Assembly (NCBI RefSeq): GCF_014696925.1
Contig: NZ_JACJQY010000020.1
Location: 1-64,000, forward strand
Source of the DNA: Phormidium tenue FACHB-1050
GTDB taxonomy: Bacteria > Cyanobacteriota > Cyanobacteriia > Pseudanabaenales > Pseudanabaenaceae
Reading direction: 5' to 3'
Length of the DNA: 64,000 bases
In this document: positions 42,068 to 50,893 of the stretch, piece after piece
Layout of the letters: every line of letters starts with the position of its first letter
Numbering within the stretch: the first letter of the stretch is position 1
The notes under the pieces: model-generated
Told to the model about the DNA's origin: nothing
The model's database searches: none
The model's input: only the letters and a program-made list of their open reading frames with translations
Made by a program: the position numbers and the translations under genes

Positions 42068-42472
42068 ATGAACTATGTTGTGATTTATGACGGTAATTGT
42101 AATCTTTGTGCTAGCTTTGTCAGCCTGCTAGAGAAGTTCGATCGCGGTCATCAGTTTTGCTATATCCCTATGCAAGATGCACAGACATTAGAAGTCTTTA
42201 ATGTCACACCTGAAGATTGTGAAATGGGGATGATCTTGATCGATCGCCAAGTTCCTACTCAAAGATGGCAAGGTAGTGAGGCTGCTGAAGAAATTACGCG
42301 ACTACTGCCTATGGGCAAAGCTTTAATATCGGCATATCGGGCGATCGCACCGATTAAGTCCCTTGGAGACTCAACCTATATTCAGGTTCGAGACCATCGC
42401 TATCAATTATTTGGGAAACGCGATCGCACCTATCAGACTGCTTATCCATTTGGTTGTGCCGCGAGAAAGTAG
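42068..42472 (+). CDS. DCC family thiol-disulfide oxidoreductase (DUF393)
   Basis: 134 residues. Starts MNYVVIYDGNCNLCASFVSLLEKFD: the DGxCxLC signature with cysteines 11 and 14, the basis of the DCC name. Later PTQRWQGSEAAEEITRLLP and the Arg/Tyr-rich C-terminus (DHRYQLFGKRD) are typical. A thioredoxin-like fold and redox role are predicted for the family; partners unknown. Single gene. Confidence 0.88.
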   Translation: MNYVVIYDGNCNLCASFVSLLEKFDRGHQFCYIPMQDAQTLEVFNVTPEDCEMGMILIDRQVPTQRWQGSEAAEEITRLLPMGKALISAYRAIAPIKSLGDSTYIQVRDHRYQLFGKRDRTYQTAYPFGCAARK

Positions 42473-42504
42473 CGATAATACTAAGCTCTCCATCTACTTT
42501 GCTA

Positions 42505-42622
42505 TATAGGAATGTAAGTTTTGCTTAGGACATAAAACCCAAAAGATGAGTGGCGGCGCGAAGCGCCGCCACTCATCTTTTGGGTTTTGATTTTTGTCCG
42601 AGCTAACTCTTACATTGCTATA
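42505..42622. repeat. Family B palindromic element (copy B3)
   Basis: TATAGGAATGTAAGTTTTGCTTAGGACAT ... GATGAGTGGCGGCGC-GAA-complement ... TCCGAGCTAACTCTTACATTGCTATA. Canonical. Confidence 0.88.
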
Positions 42623-42655
42623 TAATCATTTTTGCAATGTTACAAGGCTAAATTT

Positions 42656-43525
42656 GTGTATACAGTTTCTTCTCAGCAAAAGCAATATCATACCTATATC
42701 TTGTCTGATGAGAGCGCAAATTCTCAAATAGAAGTTGTGCCAGAGCGCGGTGGCATTGTCACAAGTTGGCGGATCAACAACCAAGAAGTTTTCTACATTG
42801 ATGCTGAACGCTTTACCCATCCTGATTTGAGCGTTAGAGGTGGCAATCCTATTTTATTTCCACTCTGTGGCAACTTGCCTAGTGATACTTACAATGTCGA
42901 TGGAACTGATTACAAAATCAAACAGCATGGTTTTGCTCGTGAGTTACCTTGGACAGCTACATCACAAAGTAATGATGGTGGAGCAAGTGTGACCGTTGAG
43001 CTAGGTAGCAATGAACAAACTAAGGCTGTCTATCCATTTGATTTCCATTTAGCTTTTACCTATACGTTGCGCGGCAATACTTTAGAGATTCGCCAAGAAT
43101 ACAAAAATCTCTCTTCTACACCGATGCCATTCTCTTCAGGTTTCCATCCCTATTTTCTCTGCGGCGACAAAAATCAGATTGAAATCAATATCCCTTCTGG
43201 ACGCTACGAGGATAATCGGACTAAGGAGAGTTTTGCTTTTGATGGTAAGTTCAACTTCGATCAAGATGAGATTGACTCCGTATTTGGGAATCTTTCCAGT
43301 CGTTCAACTTCAGTAACTGACAACGATCGCAAACTTAAAATTGCGATCGATTACGATGATTTTTATACCTATCTGGTGTTTTGGACAGTTAAGGGCAAAG
43401 ATTTCTATTGTCTAGAGCCTTGGAGTGCAACTCGCAATTCTTTGAATACTAAGGAGTATTTAACTGTACTAGAACCTAATGCTAGCTGTACTGCCACAGT
43501 AAGTATTACTGCAAGCTTTTTTTAA
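42656..43525 (+). CDS. Aldose 1-epimerase family protein
   Basis: 289 residues from GTG 42656 (VYTVSSQQKQYHTYIL), with AAGG eight bases upstream; a TTG at 42632 lies in the preceding repeat. Galactose-mutarotase fold: SQIEVVPERGGIVTSWRI, GGNPILFPLCGNLPSDTY, KQHGFARELPW (catalytic His), SSGFHPYFLCGD (second His) and the late Glu region CLEPWSATRNSLNT. It belongs to the cyanobacterial group acting on aldoses or hexose 6-phosphates; substrate unproven. Confidence 0.88.
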   Translation: MYTVSSQQKQYHTYILSDESANSQIEVVPERGGIVTSWRINNQEVFYIDAERFTHPDLSVRGGNPILFPLCGNLPSDTYNVDGTDYKIKQHGFARELPWTATSQSNDGGASVTVELGSNEQTKAVYPFDFHLAFTYTLRGNTLEIRQEYKNLSSTPMPFSSGFHPYFLCGDKNQIEINIPSGRYEDNRTKESFAFDGKFNFDQDEIDSVFGNLSSRSTSVTDNDRKLKIAIDYDDFYTYLVFWTVKGKDFYCLEPWSATRNSLNTKEYLTVLEPNASCTATVSITASFF

Positions 43526-43529
43526 ATAA

Positions 43530-43618
43530 CAGCAGTCCTAAATCATTTGTAGATTTTTGGGGTTTGTGGAAGCGCACCCCGAAGGGGTGCGCTTCCACAA
43601 ACCATTTAGGATTGCTAT
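43530..43618. repeat. Family I palindromic element (copy I2)
   Basis: AGCAGTCCTAAATCATTTGTAG ... TTTGTGGAAGCGCACCCC-GAA-complement ... TTTAGGATTGCTATA. Confidence 0.75.
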
Positions 43619-43633
43619 AACAGCAGTTCCAAG

Positions 43634-43764
43634 CAGTAATTCTCATTTTGAAAAGGATTTGGATGTTTCCATCGCCTTTGGCAATGGAAACATCCAAATC
43701 CTTTTTTTGAAAGCCCGCCAACGGCAGGCTTTCAAAAAAAAGGATTTTTATAATGAGAATTGCT
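43634..43764. repeat. Family D element (copy D3)
   Basis: 131 bp, the same length as D2. Ends CAGTAATTCTCATT and AATGAGAATTGCT; two hairpins (GGATGTTTCCATCGCC...; TTTGAAAGCCCGCC...) in the opposite order to D2. No clear target duplication. Confidence 0.75.
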
Positions 43765-43800
43765 AGTTTGTATACTAATAGACTTGACAAAAATATTTTC

Positions 43801-43918
43801 TATAGCAATGTAAGTTTTGCTTAGGACATCAAACCCAAAAGATGAGTGGCGGCGCAAAGCGCCGCCACTCATCTTTTGGGTTTTGATTTTTGTCCGAGTT
43901 ATCTCTTACATTGCTATA
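43801..43918. repeat. Family B palindromic element (copy B4)
   Basis: TATAGCAATGTAAGTTTTGC ... GATGAGTGGCGGCGC-AAA-complement ... TTACATTGCTATA. Nearly identical to B3. Confidence 0.88.
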
Positions 43919-44139
43919 ACTACTGATAGAGAATGTCTCGAAATCGTTAGTTAGACTATGGTTTCCCTAGAGAAAAACTGATGAAATCTCATTAAATGGC
44001 GAACTTTTTTACTCAGCCAATTCACTTACACTAAAGTATGACAAATCGTTGACACTATAAGTTAATCTTAAGATTGTGTGATGTGAGTAAACTTGCTTGT
44101 CTTCCAAACAGGCAAATCTTTAGTTAGTAATAGCAAGTT

Positions 44140-46134
44140 ATGAGCGATCAAGAAGATCAACAAGAAAAATCAGAAAACATTAGCGATCGCGTTGAAGATG
44201 TTGAAGATCCAAAGCCGAATCCGTCTTTTCGCCCTAAATTGCGATATATCTTAGGATTATTGTTTATGGGTGTGGTACTTAGCGGTGCAACAGCAAGGTC
44301 TTGGCAGATTTTTAATAAGCCAAAGTCTATCGAACCGATCGCCCAAAATGCGAATAATCCAATTCCACTATTTGATCGCAATGGCTATCCATTACTGAAT
44401 CCGCCAGCACCAGAGGATGCTGAAGTATGGGAATGCGAAGTAGCTGTTGTGGGCGGTTCATTAGGAGGTGTTGCGGCGGCTTATCATTCGATGAAAACTG
44501 GGGCTACAACATGCCTAATCGAGCTTACACCGATGCTGGGTGGGCAGGTTAGTTCACAGGGTGTTAGCGCCATTGATGAATCGCTATTAATGCGTTATCA
44601 ACAAAAATTTCCCGTTAGTTGGACGCATTTTAAAAATATTATTGCCAGTCAGCCTGCTCTGCCAGAGAAATATTCTTACTTGAAACCAGGGGCAGTGGTG
44701 GCGGACACCAATAGCTGTTGGGTGGGCAATCTTTGCTTTACCCCCTATTCAGGAGAACTTGCGTCCGAAGAATTTTTGCGAGAGTCGCAGCGCTCAGCTC
44801 CTAAAAGCCGATGGAGTACTCAGATTGCCTTTAAGGGTGCAAGTTTTAATGAAAAAGGCGATCGCATTACCTCTATCCATGCTGTGCAGAGGATTCCTCG
44901 CGATCCTAACTATCTTTCTCAAGGGCGCTTATCTCGCGAAATCACAAGCTGGTTTAATTGGAACTCTGACGAAACCTTTGTTAAGAAGCCCATCCGTTTG
45001 CAGCCTCCTGTAGGTAAGCAGATGATTGTAATTGATTCTACAGATACTGCTGAATTGATCGCTTGGGCAAATCTTCCGCATCGTTTAGGTTCTGAAGGTT
45101 TTGCTACAACAGGAGAAGTTCATGCAGTAGCGGACAATCCTGAATGCACGCAAGCTTTTACTTTTCCTTTTGTTCTGAAAATTGCTGATGATGAAGGGCG
45201 ATCGCTTAAAGAACTTCGCAAAGTTCAACCAGGTTATTCCCGTGAAGAACATCGCAGCGACTATGACTTGGGTAGATTTCCCATGTTTGAAGGCAATAGC
45301 GTATTCAACTATCGCCGTATTGTCAGTATGAAGCGTGATGATCCCTTCAAGGCAGTTCCTGCTAAAGGCGATATGACGGTGATTAACTGGAACCGTGGTA
45401 ATGATTGGGGGGTAATGAATCCACCTCTAATCTTGACTGACAAACAAATCCGAGATTCTGGACAACAGCAAAACTGGTTGGGGGGATTGAATACGACAGC
45501 CCTCAAGGATGGAGAAAACCATGCTCTGCTGTTTGCAGAATGGATCATGGAAAAGTATGTATCCGCAGAATTTCCTCTACGGTTAATGTCTGGGGTTGAT
45601 AGCCCGATGCCCACAGAATCGGGATTAAGCATGTATCCATATATCCGTGAAGGTCGACGAATTTTGGGAAGATCAGCCTATGGTCAGTCCGAGTTTATGA
45701 TGCGTGAGCAAGATATCCGTAATGATATGGAAGGTGGGCGTGATTTTAATCCTACTTCGATTGGGTTGACCCACTATGCGATCGATATGCACGGCTGTCG
45801 TTATCGCAATTGGGAACCATCGAAAGCTCCCAGTTCTGCTCCTGCGAATGAGGATAAAGTCCGTCCAATTATTATGCCGTTTGAGAGTTTAATTCCTCAG
45901 CGTATTGATAATTTGCTGATGGGTGGTAAGGCGATCGCAGTTAGTCATATTGTTAATGGTGCAACTCGCATCCATGTGGGTGAATGGTCGGCTGGATCTG
46001 CCGCAGGAGCTACTGCTGCATGGATTGTGTTGCAGGATGATCCATCATTAACTCCACAGGCTATTCTTGATCGCGGTAGGATTGGCGATTTACAGACGCT
46101 TTTGCGATCGCAAGGACTGGTTTTGGAATGGTAA
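44140..46134 (+). CDS. Membrane-anchored FAD-dependent oxidoreductase
   Basis: 664 residues. An acidic cytoplasmic start is followed by a membrane segment (about 35-53, YILGLLFMGVVLSGATARS). FAD-binding motif ECEVAVVGGSLGGVAAAYHS (about 100-120), then MLGGQVSSQGVSAIDE. Body motifs KQMIVIDSTDTAELIAWANLP and AGSAAGATAAWIV near the C-terminus match the FAD-dependent oxidoreductase (PF12831-like) family. A NWNRGNDWGVMNP motif is in the middle. Substrate unknown. The catalytic part faces the lumen or periplasm if the segment is an uncleaved anchor. Confidence 0.82.
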   Translation: MSDQEDQQEKSENISDRVEDVEDPKPNPSFRPKLRYILGLLFMGVVLSGATARSWQIFNKPKSIEPIAQNANNPIPLFDRNGYPLLNPPAPEDAEVWECEVAVVGGSLGGVAAAYHSMKTGATTCLIELTPMLGGQVSSQGVSAIDESLLMRYQQKFPVSWTHFKNIIASQPALPEKYSYLKPGAVVADTNSCWVGNLCFTPYSGELASEEFLRESQRSAPKSRWSTQIAFKGASFNEKGDRITSIHAVQRIPRDPNYLSQGRLSREITSWFNWNSDETFVKKPIRLQPPVGKQMIVIDSTDTAELIAWANLPHRLGSEGFATTGEVHAVADNPECTQAFTFPFVLKIADDEGRSLKELRKVQPGYSREEHRSDYDLGRFPMFEGNSVFNYRRIVSMKRDDPFKAVPAKGDMTVINWNRGNDWGVMNPPLILTDKQIRDSGQQQNWLGGLNTTALKDGENHALLFAEWIMEKYVSAEFPLRLMSGVDSPMPTESGLSMYPYIREGRRILGRSAYGQSEFMMREQDIRNDMEGGRDFNPTSIGLTHYAIDMHGCRYRNWEPSKAPSSAPANEDKVRPIIMPFESLIPQRIDNLLMGGKAIAVSHIVNGATRIHVGEWSAGSAAGATAAWIVLQDDPSLTPQAILDRGRIGDLQTLLRSQGLVLEW

Positions 46135-46136
46135 AT

Positions 46137-46170
46137 ATAAAAGGGACATTCAAAGGAATGTCCCTTTTAT
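46137..46170 (+). terminator. Terminator of FAD oxidoreductase gene
   Basis: ATAAAAGGGACATT-CAAAGG-AATGTCCCTTTTAT. Confidence 0.85.
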
Positions 46171-46175
46171 ATTTA

Positions 46176-46293
46176 TATAGCAATGTAAGTTTTGCTTAGG
46201 ACATAAAACCCAAAAGAAGAGTGGCGGCGCTTCGCGCCGCCACTCTTCTTTTGGGTTTTGATTTTTGTCAGAGATAGCTCGGACATTGCTATA
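46176..46293. repeat. Family B palindromic element (copy B5)
   Basis: TATAGCAATGTAAGTTTTGC ... AAGAGTGGCGGCGC-TTC-complement ... GCTCGGACATTGCTATA. Its end overlaps the start of A7. Confidence 0.88.
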
Positions 46294-46406
46294 GCTGTCG
46301 CCATTCTTGTTAGGACATAAACCCCAAATAGTGTGAGGCGGTGCTTCGCGCCGCCACTCTTCTTTTGGGTTTTGATTTGTCCTGATACAGGTTGCTATAG
46401 CTATAG
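46290..46406. repeat. Chimeric family A/B element (copy A7)
   Basis: Outer ends and left inner arm are family A (TATAGCTGTCGCCATTC ... CCAAATAGTGTGAGGCGG), but the right inner arm is CCGCCACTCTTCTTTTGGG, copied from neighbour B5. The inner arms therefore do not pair. Confidence 0.85.
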
Positions 46407-46435
46407 ATAGCGCGACTTGCAATATTTTTTTACTT

Positions 46436-46744
46436 TTACTTTTTAATGGCGATCGCCATAAATACCTGTTTAATCGTGAGCAATACCAAACCCACAGCAA
46501 TTACCGCAAAAATCATCGTTGCACCCGTGCCGATCGCTAACAATAATGTACGAACCAGTGTGGCAATGCGATTAGCCAGAGTATTTGTAGTTTGCAAAGG
46601 TGCTGAAGCTAGCTTGTGAGCCACCATATTTGTAAATGAGTAAAGCCCAGTGGCAAGAGTAGCGGCGATCGCTGCTCCTGTGAGATTTTTGAAAGGAGAG
46701 GCGGGAGATTCTTGTGGAGATGGGAGATTAACTTCTTCAGGCAT
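46436..46744 (-). CDS. DUF3082 family membrane protein
   Basis: 102 residues with two or three hydrophobic segments (about 22-42 TGAAIAATLATGLYSFTNMVA; 60-98 RIATLVRTLLLAIGTGATMIFAVIAVGLVLLTIKQ). The order SPFKNLTGA...ASAPLQTTNTLANRIATLVRTLLLAIGTGATMIFAV matches the cyanobacterial/plastid DUF3082 family. Function unknown. ATG 46744; a hairpin and an independent small RNA candidate lie upstream on the other strand. Confidence 0.8.
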   Translation of the reverse strand: MPEEVNLPSPQESPASPFKNLTGAAIAATLATGLYSFTNMVAHKLASAPLQTTNTLANRIATLVRTLLLAIGTGATMIFAVIAVGLVLLTIKQVFMAIAIKK

Positions 46745-46838
46745 GTCAGGGCTAGCAAAATCTTTAACTAGAGGGTGACAAGTAACAGCAAGGCTTGCTG
46801 TTACTTGTATTTTGTATTTTGTGACTTATAATCACAAA

Positions 46839-46947
46839 AAAATCACTTAAGCAGGCAAAAAACTTAATATCTTTGACCACAAAATGATTTAAGATATCCG
46901 CACTCAACACAAAAATGCTAGTCCCACTGGAAACAGTGGGCTTTTTT
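46839..46947 (+). ncRNA. Small RNA candidate, Yfr2-like
   Basis: A TATAAT box at 46827-46832 and a strong terminator at 46921-46947 (TCCCACT-GGAAACA-GTGGG then TTTTTT) delimit a transcript of about 109 bases. The terminator loop holds GGAAACA, a motif I associate with the cyanobacterial Yfr2 (Cyano-1) family; the second GGAAACA of that family is not seen. Upstream sequence is A-rich with a CACTCAACACAAAAATGC stretch. Start is inferred from the box. Confidence 0.48.
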
Positions 46948-47087
46948 CTGTGTACTTTTATCATTGCACAAATGTTTGTGCGGTGCGACAACAAAATTTA
47001 GCTATTCCCTTACCCCTCAAGAACTGGGGTTGTGCAAAGCGACATAAAACTAGCTCTTACAGCGCTTTACGCTCAGAGCTAAACCAT

Positions 47088-47165
47088 ATGCTTTTGTGAC
47101 TTGAAAACCAAGCCCAGTAAGGATTTCAAAAACACGAAATGGCGTAGCCATTTTGTGTTTTGGTA
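47088..47165 (-). repeat. Family C element (copy C6, left end degraded)
   Basis: GCTTTTGTGACTTGAAAACCAAGCCCAGTAAG ... CACGAAATGGCGTAGCCATTTTGTGTTTTGGTA. Confidence 0.65.
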
Positions 47166-47172
47166 TAAATTG

Positions 47173-47217
47173 TCAAAGCCCAATAGTCAGCACTTTGTGC
47201 TGACTATTGGGCTTTGA
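47173..47217. terminator. Strong isolated hairpin
   Basis: TCAAAGCCCAATAGTCAGCA-CTTTG-complement. No gene ends here, so it may be another palindromic element core. Confidence 0.45.
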
Positions 47218-47395
47218 ATTTCAAGCATTATGGCTCTTGAATGCAGTCATGTGATCCATATAACGTTTTCATAACTTCCATATATCTTTTTGATAACAAA
47301 ATTATCCTAGAAAACACTTTTAAATAGTTAAAAAAGTGAATAATATCTATACAGTTATTCCGCTAAGCTTTCTTAGCAGAAAATATTAAGCTTTA

Positions 47396-47489
47396 TATCA
47401 AGTGAATAGATGGCTATGCCATTTATTCACTTGGTAAGGGGTCTGGGTTTTAATTCACAAAAGCGTGACAACACTTGTGTGAATTGATA
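47396..47489 (+). repeat. Family C mobile palindrome (copy C7) with TTA duplication
   Basis: 94 bp. TATCAAGTGAATAGATGGC ... GTCTGGGTTTTAATTCACAAAAG ... GTGAATTGATA, TTA at 47393-47395 and 47490-47492. Confidence 0.78.
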
Positions 47490-47530
47490 TTAGGTATTGT
47501 TGAGTTCATATTTTAAAGAACGAAATTATT

Positions 47531-48838
47531 ATGTTCTGGACAGCAGATCGCATTTACTCTCAAGGAATTGAACAAGCACAGAAAAGAATTTATGAATTCT
47601 TTTTAGATGTCGTGCGCTGTAAATCGCCAGATCTCGTACTAGTAGATTTTAGGAATTTATTCATAAATTTTAGTGACGACAATAATCCTGAAATTACTTA
47701 TGCTCTCGATCAAATTCTGACTGCATATAATGAAAAAGAATTTTTTTATACGCTAAAACGTTGTTGTTATATTCTGATTAATAATTGGACAGTTAGTAAT
47801 AAGAGAGATTGTATTCAATCATTGATTGATACTTTTAATCATCCTTCCATCCATAAGAAACCAAAATCTATTAAATTAAGAACTCTCCGAATTTGGTTGC
47901 AGATATTTATCAAGAGTGAAGATTTTCAATCCTTGAAACTGTTTACACTGCATTTAGAAGATCAGGTCAATCATGATCAAAATTGGGGTAACCGTTTTGC
48001 CTCTTATTTACTTGCTTATCAATATACAAACCCATCTAGTTCTCAAGAGCAGAGACAGGCTGCTAACTTATTAGCTCAAAAGATGAAAGATAAGTTTAAG
48101 TTTGATCTCGCTATGTACACTGCGCGTATAGGTACACAATCATCCACACAAAATCACTCCACAAACCCTACAAGCCTAACCAACAATGTGATTAATCTAG
48201 TTACACTTATGCTTACTAAAAAAAGTGTACTTAATTGTCAACAGTTAGCTATTAATTTCCTTGAGAATATCCAGAATTTATCATACCAAGAATTTAAATT
48301 TGGTTTGCTTAAATATATTGATTTTTCTATGGCTGATGCTGAAATATCTGAGTCAGTACAAACTAAACTGTATCATGGCTTAAGGGATTTGAACTCAAAT
48401 TACCATGACGCTCCTGTTAGTAAACTCTTAATTTTTAAAACTGCTAAGTATATTATTAGTGAGATTACAATTAGCGATCGCGATCAGCCAACAGAGCTAT
48501 TTAATATCTTACTGCACCATACAAACCCGATTAATTTAGTGATGCTACTTGTGAAGCTTCTATTATTAAATGAATCTATTCGCCCATTTCTTGAAATAAG
48601 GGTAGCTTCTATAATTAAATACTACAGTCAATATAGTGAGTCTAAATGTAAATCAGTTATTTCATTTATCGATATGTTGAATATCGCTCTTGCAATTTAT
48701 GCTGGTGAAACTCGCTATAACCTTGTACGAATGACTCCCAATGAATTGCCAAATTTACCAGAAGGTAATAATAAATCAGATTCACATATGTCTAGCTTTG
48801 ATACTAGAGAATACCGAATTTTTTCTCAGGCTCGTTAA
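47531..48838 (+). CDS. Conserved cyanobacterial protein of unknown function
   Basis: 435 residues, mostly alpha-helical, no signal peptide or membrane segment. Starts MFWTADRIYSQGIEQAQKRIYEFFLDVV, a region I recall from conserved cyanobacterial hypothetical proteins. Later YTLKRCCYILINNWT, LRTLRIWLQIFI and FLEIRVASIIKYYSQYSESKCKSVISFIDMLNIALAIYAG. Short helical repeats suggest an alpha-solenoid-like fold. The 3' end is polar (NLPEGNNKSDSHMSS). AT-rich compared with its neighbours. Function unknown. Confidence 0.7.
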   Translation: MFWTADRIYSQGIEQAQKRIYEFFLDVVRCKSPDLVLVDFRNLFINFSDDNNPEITYALDQILTAYNEKEFFYTLKRCCYILINNWTVSNKRDCIQSLIDTFNHPSIHKKPKSIKLRTLRIWLQIFIKSEDFQSLKLFTLHLEDQVNHDQNWGNRFASYLLAYQYTNPSSSQEQRQAANLLAQKMKDKFKFDLAMYTARIGTQSSTQNHSTNPTSLTNNVINLVTLMLTKKSVLNCQQLAINFLENIQNLSYQEFKFGLLKYIDFSMADAEISESVQTKLYHGLRDLNSNYHDAPVSKLLIFKTAKYIISEITISDRDQPTELFNILLHHTNPINLVMLLVKLLLLNESIRPFLEIRVASIIKYYSQYSESKCKSVISFIDMLNIALAIYAGETRYNLVRMTPNELPNLPEGNNKSDSHMSSFDTREYRIFSQAR

Positions 48839-48857
48839 TTTTGAATGAGTTCCCCGA

Positions 48858-48896
48858 CAAGAGATGTTGCACCGCTTTGCGGTACAACATCTCTTG
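48858..48896 (+). terminator. Hairpin terminator
   Basis: CAAGAGATGTTG, 15-base loop with CCGC-TTT-GCGG inner pairing, complement. Confidence 0.65.
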
Positions 48897-48902
48897 CATT
48901 TA

Positions 48903-49018
48903 TATAGCAATGTAAGTTTTGCTTAGGACATAAAACCCAAAAGATGAGTGGCGGCGCTTCGCGCCGCCACTCATCTTTTGGGTTTTGATTTGTCCTAGCT
49001 ATCTCTTGCATTGCTATA
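48903..49018. repeat. Family B palindromic element (copy B6)
   Basis: TATAGCAATGTAAGTTTTGC ... GATGAGTGGCGGCGC-TTC-complement ... CTCTTGCATTGCTATA. Confidence 0.88.
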
Positions 49019-49021
49019 GTT

Positions 49022-50683
49022 TTAAAAAACTCCCTTACGCATTTCTTCTGCAATAAACTCACTTGCCCTAGCCGTAATTGCCATCTCGGTTAAAGTAGGG
49101 CTTTGCCAACCTGATGAAGCCCAACAAGCTCCATCGGTGACAAAAAGATTAGGAGATTCCCATACTTGATTATGGGCATTGACTACAGAGTTTGTTGGTG
49201 ATGTTCCCATTCTTGCGCCGCCGACTTCATGGATGTAGTAACCAGGGGGAGCTGAAAATGCCATTATTTCTTCCATTTGGCTAACAAAATCTGCAAAGAT
49301 AGGAACATGGAACATATCCGTCAACTTCATATTCTTTCCACCTGCAAGTTTGATGATTTCGTCAATCTGTCGGTGCATATGGTCTAACATCAGATGTTCG
49401 TTCTCTGACCAAGCACATTCGATATGGGGTACAGGAATTCCCCATGCATCAACGACATCATTATTTAATTGAATTTGATTATTATAGCGAGGTAGAACTT
49501 CTCCATGGGCAATCAGAAAGCCAATGGAACCAGATCCGACTTTACGGACAATGCTTGGTAAATCAAAGCGCTGCACTCCTCCCCAAATACCATAGCCGCG
49601 CAAAAACTTCTCTTGTTGTGATTCTAAATTAGTAAAGCAGGGAATGAAAAAGCTATCACATCCTGATAAATCAAAGGTTTTAGGCTGTTTAATATTGGGT
49701 AAGAAAAAGAATGTGGAAGTAGATACATGATCCATTAGATAACGTCCTAGCATTCCCGATGGGTTGGTTAATCCTGCCTGTTGATATTGCTCTGTGGAAT
49801 GTAGGAGAATTCGCACTGACTCGATAGTGGAAGCGCAGAGAACGACAGTACGGGCAAATACTTCATGGGTGGTTTTGCTGTGGCGATCTCGATATGCCAC
49901 ACCACGAGCCTTGCGCGTATCTGGATCAAAAATCACATGACTAACTACTGCATCCGATCGCAAAGTTACGTTACCTGTAGCGATCGCAGCTTTGAGCGAA
50001 GAGCCAAGGCTGGAATACATCGGCCAAGGTTGCTCTGGGGTGGGACGGTGCAGACCGAAGCCCCGTGAAGGGATCAGGCAACGGTCAGACCAATTAGTTT
50101 CTACAACTTGCTTTAAATGCAGTTCAGCTGGAGTAAGGGGTAGTGTGGGTTGGTATTCACCATCAGGCAGTTGGGCTAGTCCTTCTTGACTGCCACGCAC
50201 CTGAAAAAACTGCTCTAATTTGCTGTAGTAAGGTGCGAGATCGGCATAGGCGATCGGCCAGTCTTGCTCATAACCATCGCGACTGGCTGCTTTAAATTCA
50301 TAGTCCGATAGGCGGAGGGTGATGCCTCCCCAAGTTAAGCTTTTGCCACCCACCTGTCGCCCACGTATCCAATAAAAGGGCTGATCTTCTGGTGTGGTGT
50401 AGGGATTATCCTTTTCATCGATGAATAAGTCAGGGTTTGCTTTCCAGTAACCAGGGTGCATTGATTGGTAAGACTGTCTTTTAGAAATCGCGAGGTTATA
50501 AAATCGCTTTGCCATGTCCCTAACCTGATGCCCTAGATCTGCCTTTGCATCGGGAGTACGACCTGCTTCTAAGACAAGGACTTTGAGTCCGCGTTCGCTC
50601 AATTCCTTCGCAGCTACACCGCCGTTGGCTCCAGAGCCAACCACGATCGCATCATAAATTTCTGAAGAGGGAGGGGTACTCAT
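49022..50683 (-). CDS. GMC family oxidoreductase
   Basis: 553 residues from ATG 50683; the TTG at 50698 is a less likely start. FAD-binding YDAIVVGSGANGGVAAKELSERGLKVLVLEAG at the N-terminus, GRQVGGKSLTWGGITLRLSDYEF, and C-terminal HEVGGARMGTSPTNSVVNAHNQVWESPNLFVTDGACWASSGWQSPTLTEMAITARASEF. This is the glucose/choline dehydrogenase-like superfamily; the active-site His-Asn/His pair appears as YIHEVGGARMG and the late SGWQSPT. Substrate unknown. An aldehyde dehydrogenase gene lies 0.2 kb upstream on the same strand, so alcohol-to-acid oxidation is a possible joint role. Confidence 0.88.
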   Translation of the reverse strand: MSTPPSSEIYDAIVVGSGANGGVAAKELSERGLKVLVLEAGRTPDAKADLGHQVRDMAKRFYNLAISKRQSYQSMHPGYWKANPDLFIDEKDNPYTTPEDQPFYWIRGRQVGGKSLTWGGITLRLSDYEFKAASRDGYEQDWPIAYADLAPYYSKLEQFFQVRGSQEGLAQLPDGEYQPTLPLTPAELHLKQVVETNWSDRCLIPSRGFGLHRPTPEQPWPMYSSLGSSLKAAIATGNVTLRSDAVVSHVIFDPDTRKARGVAYRDRHSKTTHEVFARTVVLCASTIESVRILLHSTEQYQQAGLTNPSGMLGRYLMDHVSTSTFFFLPNIKQPKTFDLSGCDSFFIPCFTNLESQQEKFLRGYGIWGGVQRFDLPSIVRKVGSGSIGFLIAHGEVLPRYNNQIQLNNDVVDAWGIPVPHIECAWSENEHLMLDHMHRQIDEIIKLAGGKNMKLTDMFHVPIFADFVSQMEEIMAFSAPPGYYIHEVGGARMGTSPTNSVVNAHNQVWESPNLFVTDGACWASSGWQSPTLTEMAITARASEFIAEEMRKGVF

Positions 50684-50796
50684 CTTATTTCTTGACAAAC
50701 CTTAAGCTTTTCGATATTCGCTTGGCAACTACAGCAATTTAATATCTTGCCTGAAAATGCCCTCACAATTTCAAATTATTGAACGGAGTAATCCAA

Positions 50797-50824
50797 GTAA
50801 GGGCAATTCATGAATTGCCCTTAC
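50797..50824. repeat. Family J palindrome (copy J1)
   Basis: Perfect palindrome GTAAGGGCAATTCATGAATT then GCCCTTAC. The same sequence occurs at 58271-58298. Confidence 0.75.
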
Positions 50825-50893
50825 GATGAAAGATTGATTATCTAGACGAAATCTGCTTTATCAAAAGCCTCATAAATTGTGACTTTTGATAAA

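Larger units (their letters stand above)
43526..44139. other. Gene-free region with three palindromic elements and a promoter
   Basis: Order: family I (I2), family D (D3), family B (B4), then 220 bases of unique AT-rich sequence upstream of the FAD-dependent oxidoreductase. No open frame of note. Confidence 0.7.
46745..47530. other. 0.8-kb gene-free region with small RNA candidate and palindromes
   Basis: Contains a hairpin at 46778-46808 (ACAAGTAACAGCAAG and complement), a small RNA candidate at 46839-46947, family C remnants, a terminator-like palindrome and an intact family C element, then the promoter area of the next gene. No convincing protein frame. Confidence 0.6.

Noticed and set aside
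46764-46994. Minus-strand frame of 76 codons over the small RNA candidate
   Set aside because: It runs through terminator and promoter-like sequence and has no motif; treated as shadow.
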